A stretch of DNA of 49,244 bases from Clostridium sp. 1001275B_160808_H3 (GCF_015550425.1 NZ_JADNAT010000025.1:1-49244), one strand, 5' to 3'; positions 8,505-17,729 are shown, numbered from the stretch's first letter. Numbers and translations are program-made. Notes: a model not told the origin generated them from the sequence alone.

Positions 8505-9434
8505 ATGGATATTAATACTTTTTCAAATACATTATTGGAAATATTCTATATCATAGTAGGCTTATTCTTCCTACTTACTATGATGTTTACATTAAAAGAT
8601 AAAAATCATAAAACTAAGTACGGTACTGCTCTTTTTTGGGGAATACTTGGAGTTATATTTATATTAGGTGAAGCACTTCCTTCAATTATAACTGGATTAC
8701 TTATTGTTGTTATAGGTATATTAGCTGCATTTAATCAAATAAATATTGGAACAATTAAGCAATTAGATACAACTTTTTCAAACTTAAAAGCAAATCAAAT
8801 TGGAATTAAAATATTTATTCCATCATTGATTATAGCTTTAGTTGCTTTAGTTATTGCTCAATTTACACCAATTTCAGGGGTAACAGCTGTTGGTATTGCT
8901 GCAATAGTTGCTTTAATATCAACATTCATAATAACAAAAGCGAGCCCTAGTGAATTTGTTGAAGATAGTAACAGAACATTTCAATCTGTAGGTGCTACTG
9001 CAATATTACCTCAGCTTCTAGCAGCTCTTGGAGCATTATTTACTGCTGCTGGTGTTGGTGATATTATCTCAAATATGATTTCAAGCGTTATTCCAGAAGG
9101 AAACATATTATTAGGAGTAAGTGCTTATTGTATAGGAATGGCTATATTTACAGCAATTATGGGAAATGCCTTTGCTGCATTTTCAGTTATAACAGTTGGT
9201 ATAGGTGTACCTTTTGTATTTGCTCAAGGTGGAGATCCTATAATTGCATCAACATTAGCTATGACTGCTGGTTTCTGTGGAACATTACTAACACCTATGG
9301 CTGCAAACTTTAATGTTTTGCCAGTAGCTTTATTAGAAACTAAAGATAAGAATGCTGTTATAAAAGCTCAAGCTGTATTTGCAATTGTATTACTTGCAAT
9401 TCATATACCACTTATGTATTTCTTAGCATTTTAA
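8505..9434 (+). CDS. DUF979 membrane protein, putative 5-oxoproline transporter subunit
   Basis: A 309-aa integral membrane protein with about eight to nine hydrophobic segments, partner of DUF969. Repeated GxxxG-rich segments such as ALGALFTAAGVGDIIS and GFCGTLLTPMAANFN resemble ion-coupled transporter folds. The ATG at 8505 is preceded by AGGTAGG, overlapping the end of the previous gene region. Pyroglutamyl peptidase starts 22 nt downstream behind AAAGGAGG. It is expected to move 5-oxoproline or pyroglutamyl peptides together with DUF969. Confidence 0.82.
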   Translation: MDINTFSNTLLEIFYIIVGLFFLLTMMFTLKDKNHKTKYGTALFWGILGVIFILGEALPSIITGLLIVVIGILAAFNQINIGTIKQLDTTFSNLKANQIGIKIFIPSLIIALVALVIAQFTPISGVTAVGIAAIVALISTFIITKASPSEFVEDSNRTFQSVGATAILPQLLAALGALFTAAGVGDIISNMISSVIPEGNILLGVSAYCIGMAIFTAIMGNAFAAFSVITVGIGVPFVFAQGGDPIIASTLAMTAGFCGTLLTPMAANFNVLPVALLETKDKNAVIKAQAVFAIVLLAIHIPLMYFLAF

Positions 9435-9456
9435 CCTTTAAAAGGAGGCTTTTTAA

Positions 9457-10098
9457 ATGAAAATATTAATTACAGGGTTTGACCCATTTGGTGGAGAAAA
9501 TATAAATCCAGCATTAGAAGCTGTAAAAAAATTACCTGATACCATTTTAGATAATGAAATAATAAAATTAGAAATTCCAACTGTATTTAGAAAATCTCTA
9601 GAAACAATTGAAGAAAATATAATAAAACATAATCCTGATGTTGTTATATCCGTTGGACAAGCTGGTGGAAGATTTGGAGTTACTCCTGAAAGAGTTGCAA
9701 TTAATATAGATGATGCAAGAATAAAAGATAATGAAGGTAATCAGCCAATTGATATATCTATTTTTGAAGACGGTGAAGCTGCTTACTTCTCAAACCTTCC
9801 TATAAAGGCAATGGTTAAAGAAATGGTGGACAATGGGATACCAGCTTCTGTATCTAATACAGCTGGAACTTTTGTATGCAATCATGTTATGTATGGGATA
9901 TTATATTTAATTGATAAAAAGTATCCAAATATAAGAGGTGGATTTATACACGTTCCTTATATTCCAGCTCAAGTAACTACAAAGCCTAATATGCCATCCA
10001 TGTCTATTGAAGATATATCTAAAGGATTAGAATTTAGTATCAAAGCTATCATAGAAAATTCATCAGATATAAAAACTGTAGGCGGAGCTATTTGCTAA
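9457..10098 (+). CDS. pcp: Pyroglutamyl peptidase I (pyrrolidone-carboxylate peptidase)
   Basis: Cysteine peptidase of family C15 that removes N-terminal pyroglutamate from peptides in the cytosol. The catalytic triad is visible: E78 in [11 protein letters not shown]141 in TFVCNH and H165 in FIHVPYIP, spaced as in characterised enzymes. The N-terminal [10 protein letters not shown] is typical. Its 213 aa are full length. It lies inside the DUF969-DUF979 operon and its TAA overlaps the next gene's ATG by one base, so the four genes are co-expressed. Confidence 0.95.
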   Translation: MKILITGFDPFGGENINPALEAVKKLPDTILDNEIIKLEIPTVFRKSLETIEENIIKHNPDVVISVGQAGGRFGVTPERVAINIDDARIKDNEGNQPIDISIFEDGEAAYFSNLPIKAMVKEMVDNGIPASVSNTAGTFVCNHVMYGILYLIDKKYPNIRGGFIHVPYIPAQVTTKPNMPSMSIEDISKGLEFSIKAIIENSSDIKTVGGAIC

Positions 10099-10565
10099 TG
10101 AGTAAAAAACTAAATATCTTCGTATATGGTAGTTTAAGAGAAGGCTTTTTTAACTATGACCTTTATTTAAAAGGAAAGATAAATTCTATAAGACCTGCTG
10201 AAATAAGCGGCTTTGAATTATATCATATGCCTTACAAGGGATATCCTGCCGTATTACCTGGAAAAAGCACTATAGTAGGTGAAGTTGTTGAGCTTATAAA
10301 TTATGATTCAACACTTAAACCTATGGATGAGATGGAAGGCTTCTTAGGTGAAGGAAATCCAAATAATGAATACTCAAGAAAAGTTGTAAAAGTTAAATTA
10401 ACTGATGATGAAAGCTTTGAAGATTGTTACTCTTATTTCTATAATAAGGATATAGATACAAAATTCCAAGATGAAGCTATTTATATTGAAAATGGTGATT
10501 GGAAGGAATACATGCTTAAGGAAATAAAAGAATTAAAAAGTGAAAAAGTAAAAGAATTTATATAA
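10098..10565 (+). CDS. Gamma-glutamylcyclotransferase family protein
   Basis: AIG2/GGCT-fold enzyme, expected to release 5-oxoproline from gamma-glutamyl compounds. The phosphate/substrate loop VYGSLREG is at residues 8-15 and the acidic MDEMEGF motif, with the likely catalytic Glu, is near residue 80. The ATG at 10098 overlaps the pcp stop (TAATG); an in-frame TTG six bases earlier is less likely. In this operon it would generate the same product that pcp releases. The substrate (peptide, amine or glutathione fragment) is unknown. Confidence 0.85.
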   Translation: MSKKLNIFVYGSLREGFFNYDLYLKGKINSIRPAEISGFELYHMPYKGYPAVLPGKSTIVGEVVELINYDSTLKPMDEMEGFLGEGNPNNEYSRKVVKVKLTDDESFEDCYSYFYNKDIDTKFQDEAIYIENGDWKEYMLKEIKELKSEKVKEFI

Positions 10566-10594
10566 AAAACTCAGCTATATGCTGAGTTTTTTTT
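10566..10594. terminator. Bidirectional terminator between convergent genes
   Basis: AAAACTCAGC (10566-10575) pairs with GCTGAGTTTT (10581-10590) around a TATAT loop, with a T-run to 10594. It separates the 5-oxoproline operon from the convergent kinase gene. Confidence 0.9.
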
Positions 10595-10602
10595 ATTCTT
10601 CT

Positions 10603-11103
10603 TTATAAGTTTTTTACGAACTCGTTGCATTCTTTTCTATTTTTAAATATGTATATCTGCTTGTCTTTTTCTTCTTGAAGAATATTGTAAAACTTATCTC
10701 TATGTTCCTTATTAAAATTCCATATCCACTTTAAAAATTCTAAATCAAATCTTTCAGGGCACCCATCTGCCATATCTGGACGAACTTTACCGTAACTAGA
10801 TAAAACTCTTTTAATAACACCAAATAGACAAGTTATTCTTGAATAATCTAAATAGATTACAGTGTCACACATTCTTAATCTTTCCTTTATTGTTCTATCA
10901 TAGTTGCCATCTATTATCCATTTATCTTTTTTTAATTCTTCTTTAAGTAACGTATTAAACTCTTCCCTTGATATATTTACCCATCCTTCTTTCCAAAATA
11001 TCTTATCAAGATGAACAACTGGTAAATTAATTTTCTTAGATAAGTTTCTAGCTAATGTAGATTTACCACTTCCCCCACATCCAATAATTATAACTTTATC
11101 CAT
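10603..11103 (-). CDS. P-loop nucleotide kinase, FlaR/DNA-topology-modulation type
   Basis: A 166-aa AAA-type kinase-fold protein resembling small adenylate kinases. Walker A GCGGSGKST is at residues 8-16, VVHLDKIFW is the D-containing strand after it, and WIIDGNYDRT is the lid-side motif of the family. Homologues are often called FlaR or topology-modulation protein, although the reaction is not established. The ATG at 11103 follows AGGAGAT. The small membrane-protein gene upstream is 30 bases away, so the two may be co-transcribed. Confidence 0.8.
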   Translation of the reverse strand: MDKVIIIGCGGSGKSTLARNLSKKINLPVVHLDKIFWKEGWVNISREEFNTLLKEELKKDKWIIDGNYDRTIKERLRMCDTVIYLDYSRITCLFGVIKRVLSSYGKVRPDMADGCPERFDLEFLKWIWNFNKEHRDKFYNILQEEKDKQIYIFKNRKECNEFVKNL

Positions 11104-11136
11104 ATCTATTTATCTCCTGCGTATATTATAATATAT

Positions 11137-11325
11137 TTATTTTGTATTCTCATTTTCTTCTATGCTGTTATCCATTACTTCTTTTAATTCCTCAATACTT
11201 CTAACATGATTTCCACAGTTATTTCCAAAATAAATTCCCTTCTTAATTGGTGCAATTAAATAACCAGCTACAACTCCTCCTAGAAAGCATGTTAAACATA
11301 ATAATGTCTTTTCTTTATTTTTCAT
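11137..11325 (-). CDS. Small single-span membrane protein (YtxH-like)
   Basis: 62 aa from the ATG at 11325. A GGTGGGG ribosome site lies about 6 nt before this ATG; in-frame Met codons up to 11352 lack one. Hydrophobic segment LLCLTCFLGGVVAGYLIAPI is followed by a short polar tail ending in acidic residues. The Gly-rich helix followed by APxK resembles YtxH-type proteins, but the match is short. Function unknown. It sits directly upstream of the P-loop kinase gene on the same strand. Confidence 0.6.
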   Translation of the reverse strand: MKNKEKTLLCLTCFLGGVVAGYLIAPIKKGIYFGNNCGNHVRSIEELKEVMDNSIEENENTK

Positions 11326-11480
11326 ATAATTCCCCACCATCCTTTTATACACTAATATATTATTTTTCTATAATATATTTATATAATTATATCACGCAAA
11401 TATACATTTTTATCCATATAATTTTGTGTTGTTAGCACTTTTATAATATAGCAAAAACTGATTTAACTATAAAAATTGAA

Positions 11481-11535
11481 TGGAGCTGTCGCAAAAATAC
11501 ATTTAATATAAAATAGTTAGTATGCGCCAGCTCCA
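11481..11535 (-). terminator. Hairpin after the AraC/GyrI gene
   Basis: TGGAGCTGTCGCA (11481-11493) pairs with TGCGCCAGCTCCA (11523-11535) with one mismatch and a 29-nt loop. On the minus strand an AT-rich stretch with TTTTT follows. Confidence 0.65.
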
Positions 11536-11541
11536 CTTTAT

Positions 11542-12402
11542 TTACTTCTTCTCAACAGGTATCCATATTTCACAAAAGCAATTTGAATTATTATCTTCTT
11601 TGTAAAATTCAAAATCAATATCATCTAACATGGTGTATTCTGAACTTGGCAAAAATTCATTAAATATTCTATTCCACGTTTCACCTATACATTCTCCATT
11701 TTCACCTATACATTTAAAAACTCCCCACAATGTCGGTTCTACACTCCATACTGCAAATCCTTCTGGAATATCCCCACCATCATATTTCATAGCAATTCCA
11801 TAATCAAAATATTCACTTTCTTTAGATATAGGCTTACATACACCATAAATATCATGCTTTGATGTATTACTCTTTAATACATCAAACACTCCATTATTAG
11901 AGCATTCATTCCAGAAATTAGGTATATCTTCGTTATCATCTTCTGAAATTGACTCAACTTTAAATACTTTTACTTTTGCTAATAGTTTAAAACTTTCTTT
12001 TTTTACAATCTTATAATCCATTACTGTTCCACCTTCCAATGAAATTTTTATTACAAGGCGATTAAAAGATTTTAATTCCATTCCAGAACGTCTTGCTATA
12101 TTAGGTGTAACCCCATGAAATCTCATAAATGCTTTTGAAAAACTCTCAGGTGAATCATATCCATACTTTAATGAAATATCTAAAACTTTAGCATCTGACA
12201 TTGAAATTTCTTGTCCAGCCATAGATAATTTACGCTTTCTTAAATATTCGTTAACTGTTATACCTGTAATCATGCTAAATAACCTATGAAAATGATAGTT
12301 TGACATATAAACATGTCTTGCTACATCTTCATAATTAATATCTTCTAAAATATGACTTTCCATATAATCAATAGCTTTTTGAATACTTTGAATACAATCC
12401 AT
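11542..12402 (-). CDS. AraC-family regulator with GyrI-like ligand-binding domain
   Basis: The N-terminal AraC double helix-turn-helix covers about residues 1-105 (YMSNYHFHRLFSMITG; YGYDSPESFSKAFMRFHG). A C-terminal GyrI/effector-binding domain from about residue 125 ends FCEIWIPVEKK. Proteins of this build usually bind amphipathic drugs or small molecules and switch on efflux or stress genes. The ATG at 12402 (MDCIQ) is chosen because AGAGGTGAG lies 6 nt upstream; the in-frame ATG at 12426 would put that site inside the gene. The target is unknown. A lone GyrI-like protein is encoded 1.2 kb upstream. Confidence 0.85.
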   Translation of the reverse strand: MDCIQSIQKAIDYMESHILEDINYEDVARHVYMSNYHFHRLFSMITGITVNEYLRKRKLSMAGQEISMSDAKVLDISLKYGYDSPESFSKAFMRFHGVTPNIARRSGMELKSFNRLVIKISLEGGTVMDYKIVKKESFKLLAKVKVFKVESISEDDNEDIPNFWNECSNNGVFDVLKSNTSKHDIYGVCKPISKESEYFDYGIAMKYDGGDIPEGFAVWSVEPTLWGVFKCIGENGECIGETWNRIFNEFLPSSEYTMLDDIDFEFYKEDNNSNCFCEIWIPVEKK

Positions 12403-12554
12403 CTTTTTCTCACCTCTTATTTTCATTGTAAGGTATTGAAATTTATAATTCCTAGTTATGCTTGCTCAATTTTGTCCACCTAATATTTTTCATATAGAAT
12501 ACTATATCAACTAAAAATTTCTCTTATAATCTGTGGATATCATAATTGGCTCAT

Positions 12555-13322
12555 CTATTTATTCATTTCAGCAACAAAACTAATACTTTTTGCAGTCATT
12601 TCAACCCATGCTGGTCTAAAACCACTCTTCATTGCATTCCTAACAGATTTAATATTAGACCAAGCTGCACAATAGAAAGGAACTTTACCTCTTTTGATTA
12701 CTTCTAGCGCCAATTTACTAGTCAACGCAGATGCAATTCCTTTCCTACGATAATCAGGTAATACATCTATACCAATTTGCCACATTGTATCGCAATCAGC
12801 AGAACATCCTGCTAACCCAACTAACTTATCTCCATCATAAGCTCCTACTGCTAGAACATCTAAGTGCTTACGCTTTTTGCATAAAGCATTGCTCCACTCT
12901 GCAGTATATAAGTTTTGAAAATCATTGCGATTTAAAATCTTTATTTCATAATCACATTTTAGAATCTTAATTTCATTCATATCAGGTAAAAAATATTCTG
13001 CCATAAAACATATTTGCATTCCTCTTTTATATAGTTCATCATTAAGGACATACATATTAGGAGTTTCAAAACAATGTTCAATAGGAAATCTATTAATATA
13101 GCTTTCTACAATTTCAGCAATTTCCGAATCTACTGATGCCACAATATTATTTCCATAAGAAACTAAATTACAATAAAAAGGTAAATCCAAATATTTTCTA
13201 GCATCTTCATTTACAGATGATATAACAACCTTATTTTCACTTTTACAAAAATCCTCTGGTTCACAATTTTCATCTATAGCTGACTGTTGCATTGCTATAG
13301 CTAATAACTCTTTATTTGTCAT
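12555..13322 (-). CDS. GNAT-family N-acetyltransferase
   Basis: 255 aa from the ATG at 13322 (MTNKELLA), which follows AAGGAG; an in-frame TTG lies just before that site. The C-terminal GNAT core carries motif A IGIDVLPDYRRKGIASAL (acetyl-CoA pyrophosphate loop R-K-G-I-A) and a beta-bulge region before it. The first ~110 residues are a family-specific N-terminal domain. The acceptor substrate is not evident. It is monocistronic in appearance. Confidence 0.82.
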   Translation of the reverse strand: MTNKELLAIAMQQSAIDENCEPEDFCKSENKVVISSVNEDARKYLDLPFYCNLVSYGNNIVASVDSEIAEIVESYINRFPIEHCFETPNMYVLNDELYKRGMQICFMAEYFLPDMNEIKILKCDYEIKILNRNDFQNLYTAEWSNALCKKRKHLDVLAVGAYDGDKLVGLAGCSADCDTMWQIGIDVLPDYRRKGIASALTSKLALEVIKRGKVPFYCAAWSNIKSVRNAMKSGFRPAWVEMTAKSISFVAEMNK

Positions 13323-13527
13323 TTTTGTTTTCTCCTTCAAAATATTGATTATATAGATACTTGTTCTTTATAGTAATTCTTTATTAATGAAGCATATTAT
13401 TCTTCATTACATATCCATACTAATTTAAAATTATCTGAATTATAACATAATGAACCTTAACTTACAATAAAAGTAATATCCCTAAAATATGTTCTTCCTT
13501 AAAATACCATTTGCTAATTATTAAAAG

Positions 13528-13555
13528 AAAAAGTGCCTTCTATCAGGCACTTTTT
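13528..13555 (-). terminator. Terminator after the GyrI-like gene
   Basis: AAAAAGTGCC (13528-13537) pairs with GGCACTTTTT (13546-13555) around an 8-nt loop. Confidence 0.9.
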
Positions 13556-13574
13556 AATATTCTATATTTTAACT

Positions 13575-14030
13575 TTAATTTATAGGAACATAAATTTCAC
13601 ATTTATGATTCTTCAGCATTTTATAAGCATATCTTTCAATTATAGGTCTTGAAATATCTATTTGATAACCTCGATTAAACAATACAGAAAATATTTCATT
13701 CCATGCTCTTTGAACTGCTTCTACTTTATGATCTATAGTACAAACAGCATATTTGCCCCCACTTGTTTTTCCCATTTTTATATGCTCATCATTTATTTTA
13801 ATATAATCTGAAATCACTAAACATGCATCATATCTACACTTTTCCGATTTAGTTTCTTCAGGGTTGTCCTGTGTAATTCCAAGAACTATGGCCTCGTCAT
13901 CAAGTAAATTTTCATTTCTAGCAAAAGTTTTTATTTCCTCCATTACTTGCATATTATTTTCTCCATAAGGCCCAACTTGCCTTATATACGCAATACTATA
14001 AGATGGTAAAATTTCAAACTTCATTTCCAT
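13575..14030 (-). CDS. GyrI-like small-molecule-binding protein
   Basis: Stand-alone GyrI/SbmC-fold domain of about 151 aa, beginning MEMKFEILPSYSIAYIRQVG and ending KCEIYVPIN, the classic first and last strands. Such proteins bind or sequester hydrophobic ligands or toxins. The ATG at 14030 is preferred because AGAGG lies just upstream. The frame stays open for 23 more codons to 14099 but that part has no clear ribosome site and no family match. A relic of a fused DNA-binding domain is possible there. It has its own terminator. Confidence 0.75.
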   Translation of the reverse strand: MEMKFEILPSYSIAYIRQVGPYGENNMQVMEEIKTFARNENLLDDEAIVLGITQDNPEETKSEKCRYDACLVISDYIKINDEHIKMGKTSGGKYAVCTIDHKVEAVQRAWNEIFSVLFNRGYQIDISRPIIERYAYKMLKNHKCEIYVPIN

Positions 14031-14119
14031 AAAATCACTTACCTCTCTAAAATATGAGCGGTCTACAATCAATGTAACATGCTTTAAAATGGAAATCAAA
14101 GCAACTTTTAAAATTGTTT

Positions 14120-14890
14120 TTATCCAATTCTCATTTCTTCTAATTTCTTTGCTTTTTTATATGCATTACTAAGAAACTCTTGCATTGATAGATCCTCATA
14201 TCCCCAATTCATAGGCTCTAAAGTAGTTGCGCCCTTATAACCACTTCCTTCTATTTCCCCCATAACTCTCTCCCAATTTATATTCCCATCAAACGGTAGC
14301 TGATGTTGACCTCTAACTCCTCCATTATCATGAAGATGCATTGCCATTAAACGTTTTCCATATTTACCTAACAAATCTCTTTCACTATAATAATTTTCAT
14401 GATGGCAACTATCATAACAGAATCCTATTTTATTGGAATCAATAGAATCTAGTACACGAGTCACGTTATCAATATTCCTCAAGTTTTCCATAGCAACATT
14501 AATGTTAAGTTTCTCTGCCTTTTCCACTATTCTTTTAATTCTTTCCATTCCTAATTCATTAATTGGATATTTATCGTCAGGCAAGTGTACTACCATAGTT
14601 GGTATATCAAATTCTGCACAATCTTTAATGCATTGTAAATAACACTTAATTAGCCCCTCTCCATCCAAATTATCAAGTGAAAGCTTATTTTGTTCTTGCA
14701 CAGGCGTATGAATATTTTCTATAATCAATCCTGCATTTCTAGCATACTGCACACCATCTCGATAATCAGCTCCACGTCCAAATCCATTACTCCACCATAG
14801 TAACACGCCATCAAAACCTGCTGCTTTTATTAGTTTGTATCTATCCTCAATTGGAACTTCATATCCAAACCAATCATATATACTTATCAT
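14120..14890 (-). CDS. Sugar phosphate isomerase/epimerase (xylose isomerase-like TIM barrel)
   Basis: A 256-aa AP-endonuclease-2/xylose-isomerase-like barrel. Metal-ligand motifs in order are MVVHLPDD, NVAMENLRN (Glu), GFCYDSCHHE (Asp, His), AMHLHDNGG (His, Asp) and TTLEPMNWG (Glu). It probably isomerises or epimerises a sugar or sugar derivative in the cytosol; the substrate cannot be read. The ATG at 14890 follows GGGGGAT by 8 nt; a GTG at 14893 is an alternative. It is divergent from the sirtuin gene. Confidence 0.82.
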   Translation of the reverse strand: MISIYDWFGYEVPIEDRYKLIKAAGFDGVLLWWSNGFGRGADYRDGVQYARNAGLIIENIHTPVQEQNKLSLDNLDGEGLIKCYLQCIKDCAEFDIPTMVVHLPDDKYPINELGMERIKRIVEKAEKLNINVAMENLRNIDNVTRVLDSIDSNKIGFCYDSCHHENYYSERDLLGKYGKRLMAMHLHDNGGVRGQHQLPFDGNINWERVMGEIEGSGYKGATTLEPMNWGYEDLSMQEFLSNAYKKAKKLEEMRIG

Positions 14891-15064
14891 CACTATTATC
14901 CCCCACTAACTCAAAATCTCAATATACATTGTTTATAAATACACTGTATACTTTTTTATTTTTATCTTATCATCCTCACCTTAATCTTGCAATAAATGGA
15001 ATTTGCGTTTTTGATTTAATTCTAGTATGTTATAATTAATCTAAATAACATTGGAGATGATTTA

Positions 15065-15805
15065 ATGGAAAATAAAATAGATAAACTATCTCAAATACTT
15101 AAGGAAAGTAATAATATAGTTTTCTTTGGAGGAGCTGGGGTGAGCACTGAATCAGGAATCCCCGACTTCAGAAGTTCTAACGGTCTTTTTAATGAAAAGC
15201 TTAATATAACTTTTACTCCTGAACAATTAGTTTCTCATAGCTTTTATATCAGATATCCTGAAGAGTTTTTTAACTTTTATAAAGCAAAGCTAATTTATCC
15301 TGAAGCTAAGCCTAATAAAGCTCATATTGCATTAGCTAAGCTTGAAGAAATGGGAAAATTAAAAGCAGTTATAACTCAAAATATAGATGGCCTTCATCAA
15401 GCTGCTGGAAGCAAGAATGTTTTTGAATTGCATGGATCTGTTTTAAGAAATTACTGTAGTAGTTGTAATGCATTTTATGATGAAAAGTTTATACTAGAAT
15501 CTACAGGTGTGCCTATTTGTACTAAATGTGGTGGAAGAGTTAAGCCTGATGTGGTTTTATATGAAGAAGGCTTAGATGATAATACAATTAGAGGTTCAAT
15601 TAAAGCAATCTCTGAAGCAGATACTTTAATAATAGGTGGAACTTCCCTTGTTGTTTATCCTGCTGCTGGACTTATTGATTACTTTAGAGGTAAAAATCTT
15701 GTTTTAATTAATAAAACCTCTACTTCTGCTGACAGAAAAGCTAATTTAGTTATTAATGATTCTATTGGTGAGGTATTAAATAAAGTTATTAATAATATAT
15801 TTTAA
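15065..15805 (+). CDS. cobB: NAD-dependent protein deacetylase (sirtuin)
   Basis: Sir2-family deacylase of 246 aa, cytosolic. It removes acyl groups from lysines using NAD. NAD-binding motifs FGGAGVSTESGIPDFR (about 20-35) and TQNIDGLH are present, with the catalytic His in FELHGS (about residue 122). The zinc-binding pairs are CSSC and CTKC. GTSLVVYPAAG near 200 completes the family pattern. The ATG at 15065 follows TTGGAGATGA. A GC-rich terminator follows. Confidence 0.95.
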   Translation: MENKIDKLSQILKESNNIVFFGGAGVSTESGIPDFRSSNGLFNEKLNITFTPEQLVSHSFYIRYPEEFFNFYKAKLIYPEAKPNKAHIALAKLEEMGKLKAVITQNIDGLHQAAGSKNVFELHGSVLRNYCSSCNAFYDEKFILESTGVPICTKCGGRVKPDVVLYEEGLDDNTIRGSIKAISEADTLIIGGTSLVVYPAAGLIDYFRGKNLVLINKTSTSADRKANLVINDSIGEVLNKVINNIF

Positions 15806-15902
15806 AATAATTCTATCGTAGAAATATATTTTGTTTAGAATTTTATTTATTCAATTTTAAGTAAGATTTATTGCCTTAGAACAGTTAATTTCTTATTATT
15901 CT

Positions 15903-15932
15903 AAAGGGGCTCGCGTTTCGCGAGCCCCTTTT
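15903..15932 (+). terminator. GC-rich terminator after the sirtuin gene
   Basis: AAAGGGGCTCGCG (15903-15915), TTT loop, CGCGAGCCCCTTTT (15919-15932). A perfect, unusually GC-rich stem for this region. Confidence 0.93.
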
Positions 15933-16267
15933 AAAGCATTGATTTTCCTTGCTTATAGGAATTTTTTTAGTTAAAATATAATTTTTTATCTAATACATAA
16001 ATATACATAAAGATGAATTTTTTTAGAAATTTTTAACCTGCAAAAGCAATATAAGATTAATATTTATTTTTTATACTTTTTATATAAATTTATATTTTAC
16101 TGAATCATCTTAGGTGAGTATAAAAGTTATTTCCCTACAACTTCACAATTTAAATACTATCATTTGATATAATATGTCATTTTTTAACCTAAAGTAACTC
16201 TTTTTTCTTACAATGAATATACTAAAGTATATTTAGCTTAAAAACACACTTAGAAGGGAGCTTATCT
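15933..16267 (+). other. AT-rich leader of the DUF11 cluster
   Basis: No ORF or structured RNA was recognised. A TGATATAAT-like sequence near 16167-16175 could be a -10, but no well-spaced -35 or sporulation-sigma consensus could be assigned. The ribosome site AAGGGAG lies before the ATG at 16268. Confidence 0.4.
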
Positions 16268-17125
16268 ATGGCAAATATTATTACAAATCAGGCCACAATT
16301 AATTATAATAATACTACTTCAAGCAGTTATCCTGTTACAACTTATGTAGAACCATTATTAGCCGTAACTAAAAAAGCATATACTGTGCAAGATGGAATAA
16401 TTAAAGATACAGGAACCGTAGGAAAAGATCGTACAGTTATATATGACATTTTATTAGTAAATCATAGCTCAACTGATTTTACCAATCTAGTTATTCAAGA
16501 TAAAGTAACGCTAGATGATGTATCATATGTAGATCAATCTTTTACTTATGATACTGAAAATTCAACTTATCCAAATGAAGCAACTGGAATCAACGAAATT
16601 AAAATAACAGTTCCATCTTTGGCAGCTGAATCAACACTTGAACTTCATTATGCATTAATTTTTAATAATGATATTCCAATTGGGACTCTTTTATCTAATA
16701 AAGCTCTAGTAAATTATGCAGAAGATCCAAGCCAAGCAGGTACAGAATCTAATCCAGTTGATATAACTTTATATTATACTGAGACCACTGTCACAGCAAC
16801 CAAAACAGGCCCTGATTCAATTTTGTGTGGACAAACTTATTCTTATAATCTAGAATTTGAAAATACTGGTGATCAAGTTGCGACAGATGTAAGCATTGTT
16901 GATAATTTACCTGATAACTTTACTCCTGATTTATCTAAGATAGTTATTATAAATGATGGTACACAACTTACCACAGATCAATATAATGCTGAATATGACT
17001 CTAATACCCATACATTAACTATTTCAGAAAAAGATGAGTCAGGAACATTGACTACTAACCTTAGTATTAAACCTGGAAAGAAGTTAACTGCAACAATAAC
17101 CGGAAGTCATAATTGCACAATTTAA
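16268..17125 (+). CDS. Non-secreted protein with two DUF11-like beta domains
   Basis: 285 aa of two tandem Ig-like DUF11/TIGR01451-type repeats: about residues 30-155 (TVIYDILLVNHSS, LVIQDKVTLDD) and 175-280 (YSYNLEFENTGDQVATDVSIVDNLPDNFTP). The N-terminus MANIITNQATINYNN has no signal peptide, and there is no LPXTG or membrane anchor. DUF11 proteins are usually cell-surface proteins, so an unsignalled pair suggests assembly inside the cell, for example onto a forming spore. I recall DUF11-repeat proteins of about 29 kDa in the spore appendages of Clostridium taeniosporum, which is similar in size. It is first of three genes; the next starts 18 nt downstream. Confidence 0.7.
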   Translation: MANIITNQATINYNNTTSSSYPVTTYVEPLLAVTKKAYTVQDGIIKDTGTVGKDRTVIYDILLVNHSSTDFTNLVIQDKVTLDDVSYVDQSFTYDTENSTYPNEATGINEIKITVPSLAAESTLELHYALIFNNDIPIGTLLSNKALVNYAEDPSQAGTESNPVDITLYYTETTVTATKTGPDSILCGQTYSYNLEFENTGDQVATDVSIVDNLPDNFTPDLSKIVIINDGTQLTTDQYNAEYDSNTHTLTISEKDESGTLTTNLSIKPGKKLTATITGSHNCTI

Positions 17126-17143
17126 TTTAAAGGAGGTAGTATT

Positions 17144-17647
17144 TTGAAAGAAAAATCTATATTAACTAATCAAGCTTATATAAATTATAAAATTTATAAT
17201 AAAAAAACATCTTCATATAAAGAATACAATATTCCTACTAATGATGTTAAAACAATAGTTTATCCCTTAAATATTAATCTTGATAGTTGTTACAAATGCT
17301 GCCTCCAAAACATATGCTGTTGCTGTCAATATTGTAACATCTATAAACTTTTTAATAATAATTTTCCTTTATATGATGTAAAAATAAAAATATTTATACC
17401 TCGTAATTCTAAGTATTTATATAATAGCTTTTGTATTGATAAAAAGAAAACCCTTATTTCAAATGAATTAACTTGTTTTATACCTTATATAAATCCTAAT
17501 TCTAGTTTAAGATTTTCATTTATAACTTTGATGAAACAAAGCTTTATACCTCCTAAAGTAATATCTTTCATCGAAATGGATTTTCATTGCTTTGATCCTT
17601 GCGGCAATTATATCAAAAGAACAATTCATTCAGCTATTTTTACTTAA
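17144..17647 (+). CDS. Cysteine-rich protein paired with the DUF11 proteins
   Basis: 167 aa from a TTG start at 17144 after AAAGGAGG. The N-terminus SILTNQAYINYKIY mirrors that of the upstream protein (IITNQATINYNN), so they share an N-terminal module. Near residue 50 a knot of eight cysteines in 17 residues (SCYKCCLQNICCCCQYC) occurs, with further Cys in FCIDK, LTCFI and HCFDPCG. The DUF11-like fold appears degenerate. It has no signal peptide. The cysteines suggest disulfide cross-linking in a structural layer. Function not known. Confidence 0.65.
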   Translation: MKEKSILTNQAYINYKIYNKKTSSYKEYNIPTNDVKTIVYPLNINLDSCYKCCLQNICCCCQYCNIYKLFNNNFPLYDVKIKIFIPRNSKYLYNSFCIDKKKTLISNELTCFIPYINPNSSLRFSFITLMKQSFIPPKVISFIEMDFHCFDPCGNYIKRTIHSAIFT

Positions 17648-17729
17648 AGATATATAAATTTTAAATTACTTTCAAAAGTATCATAGTAAAAATTATATAA
17701 ATTATTTACATTTATAGGATGGTGTAACA

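Noticed and set aside
16150..16260. SigmaK/sigmaE promoter before the DUF11 cluster
   Set aside because: CATTTGATA near 16161 resembles part of a sigmaK -10, but no AC -35 lies at the right distance; not strong enough to annotate.
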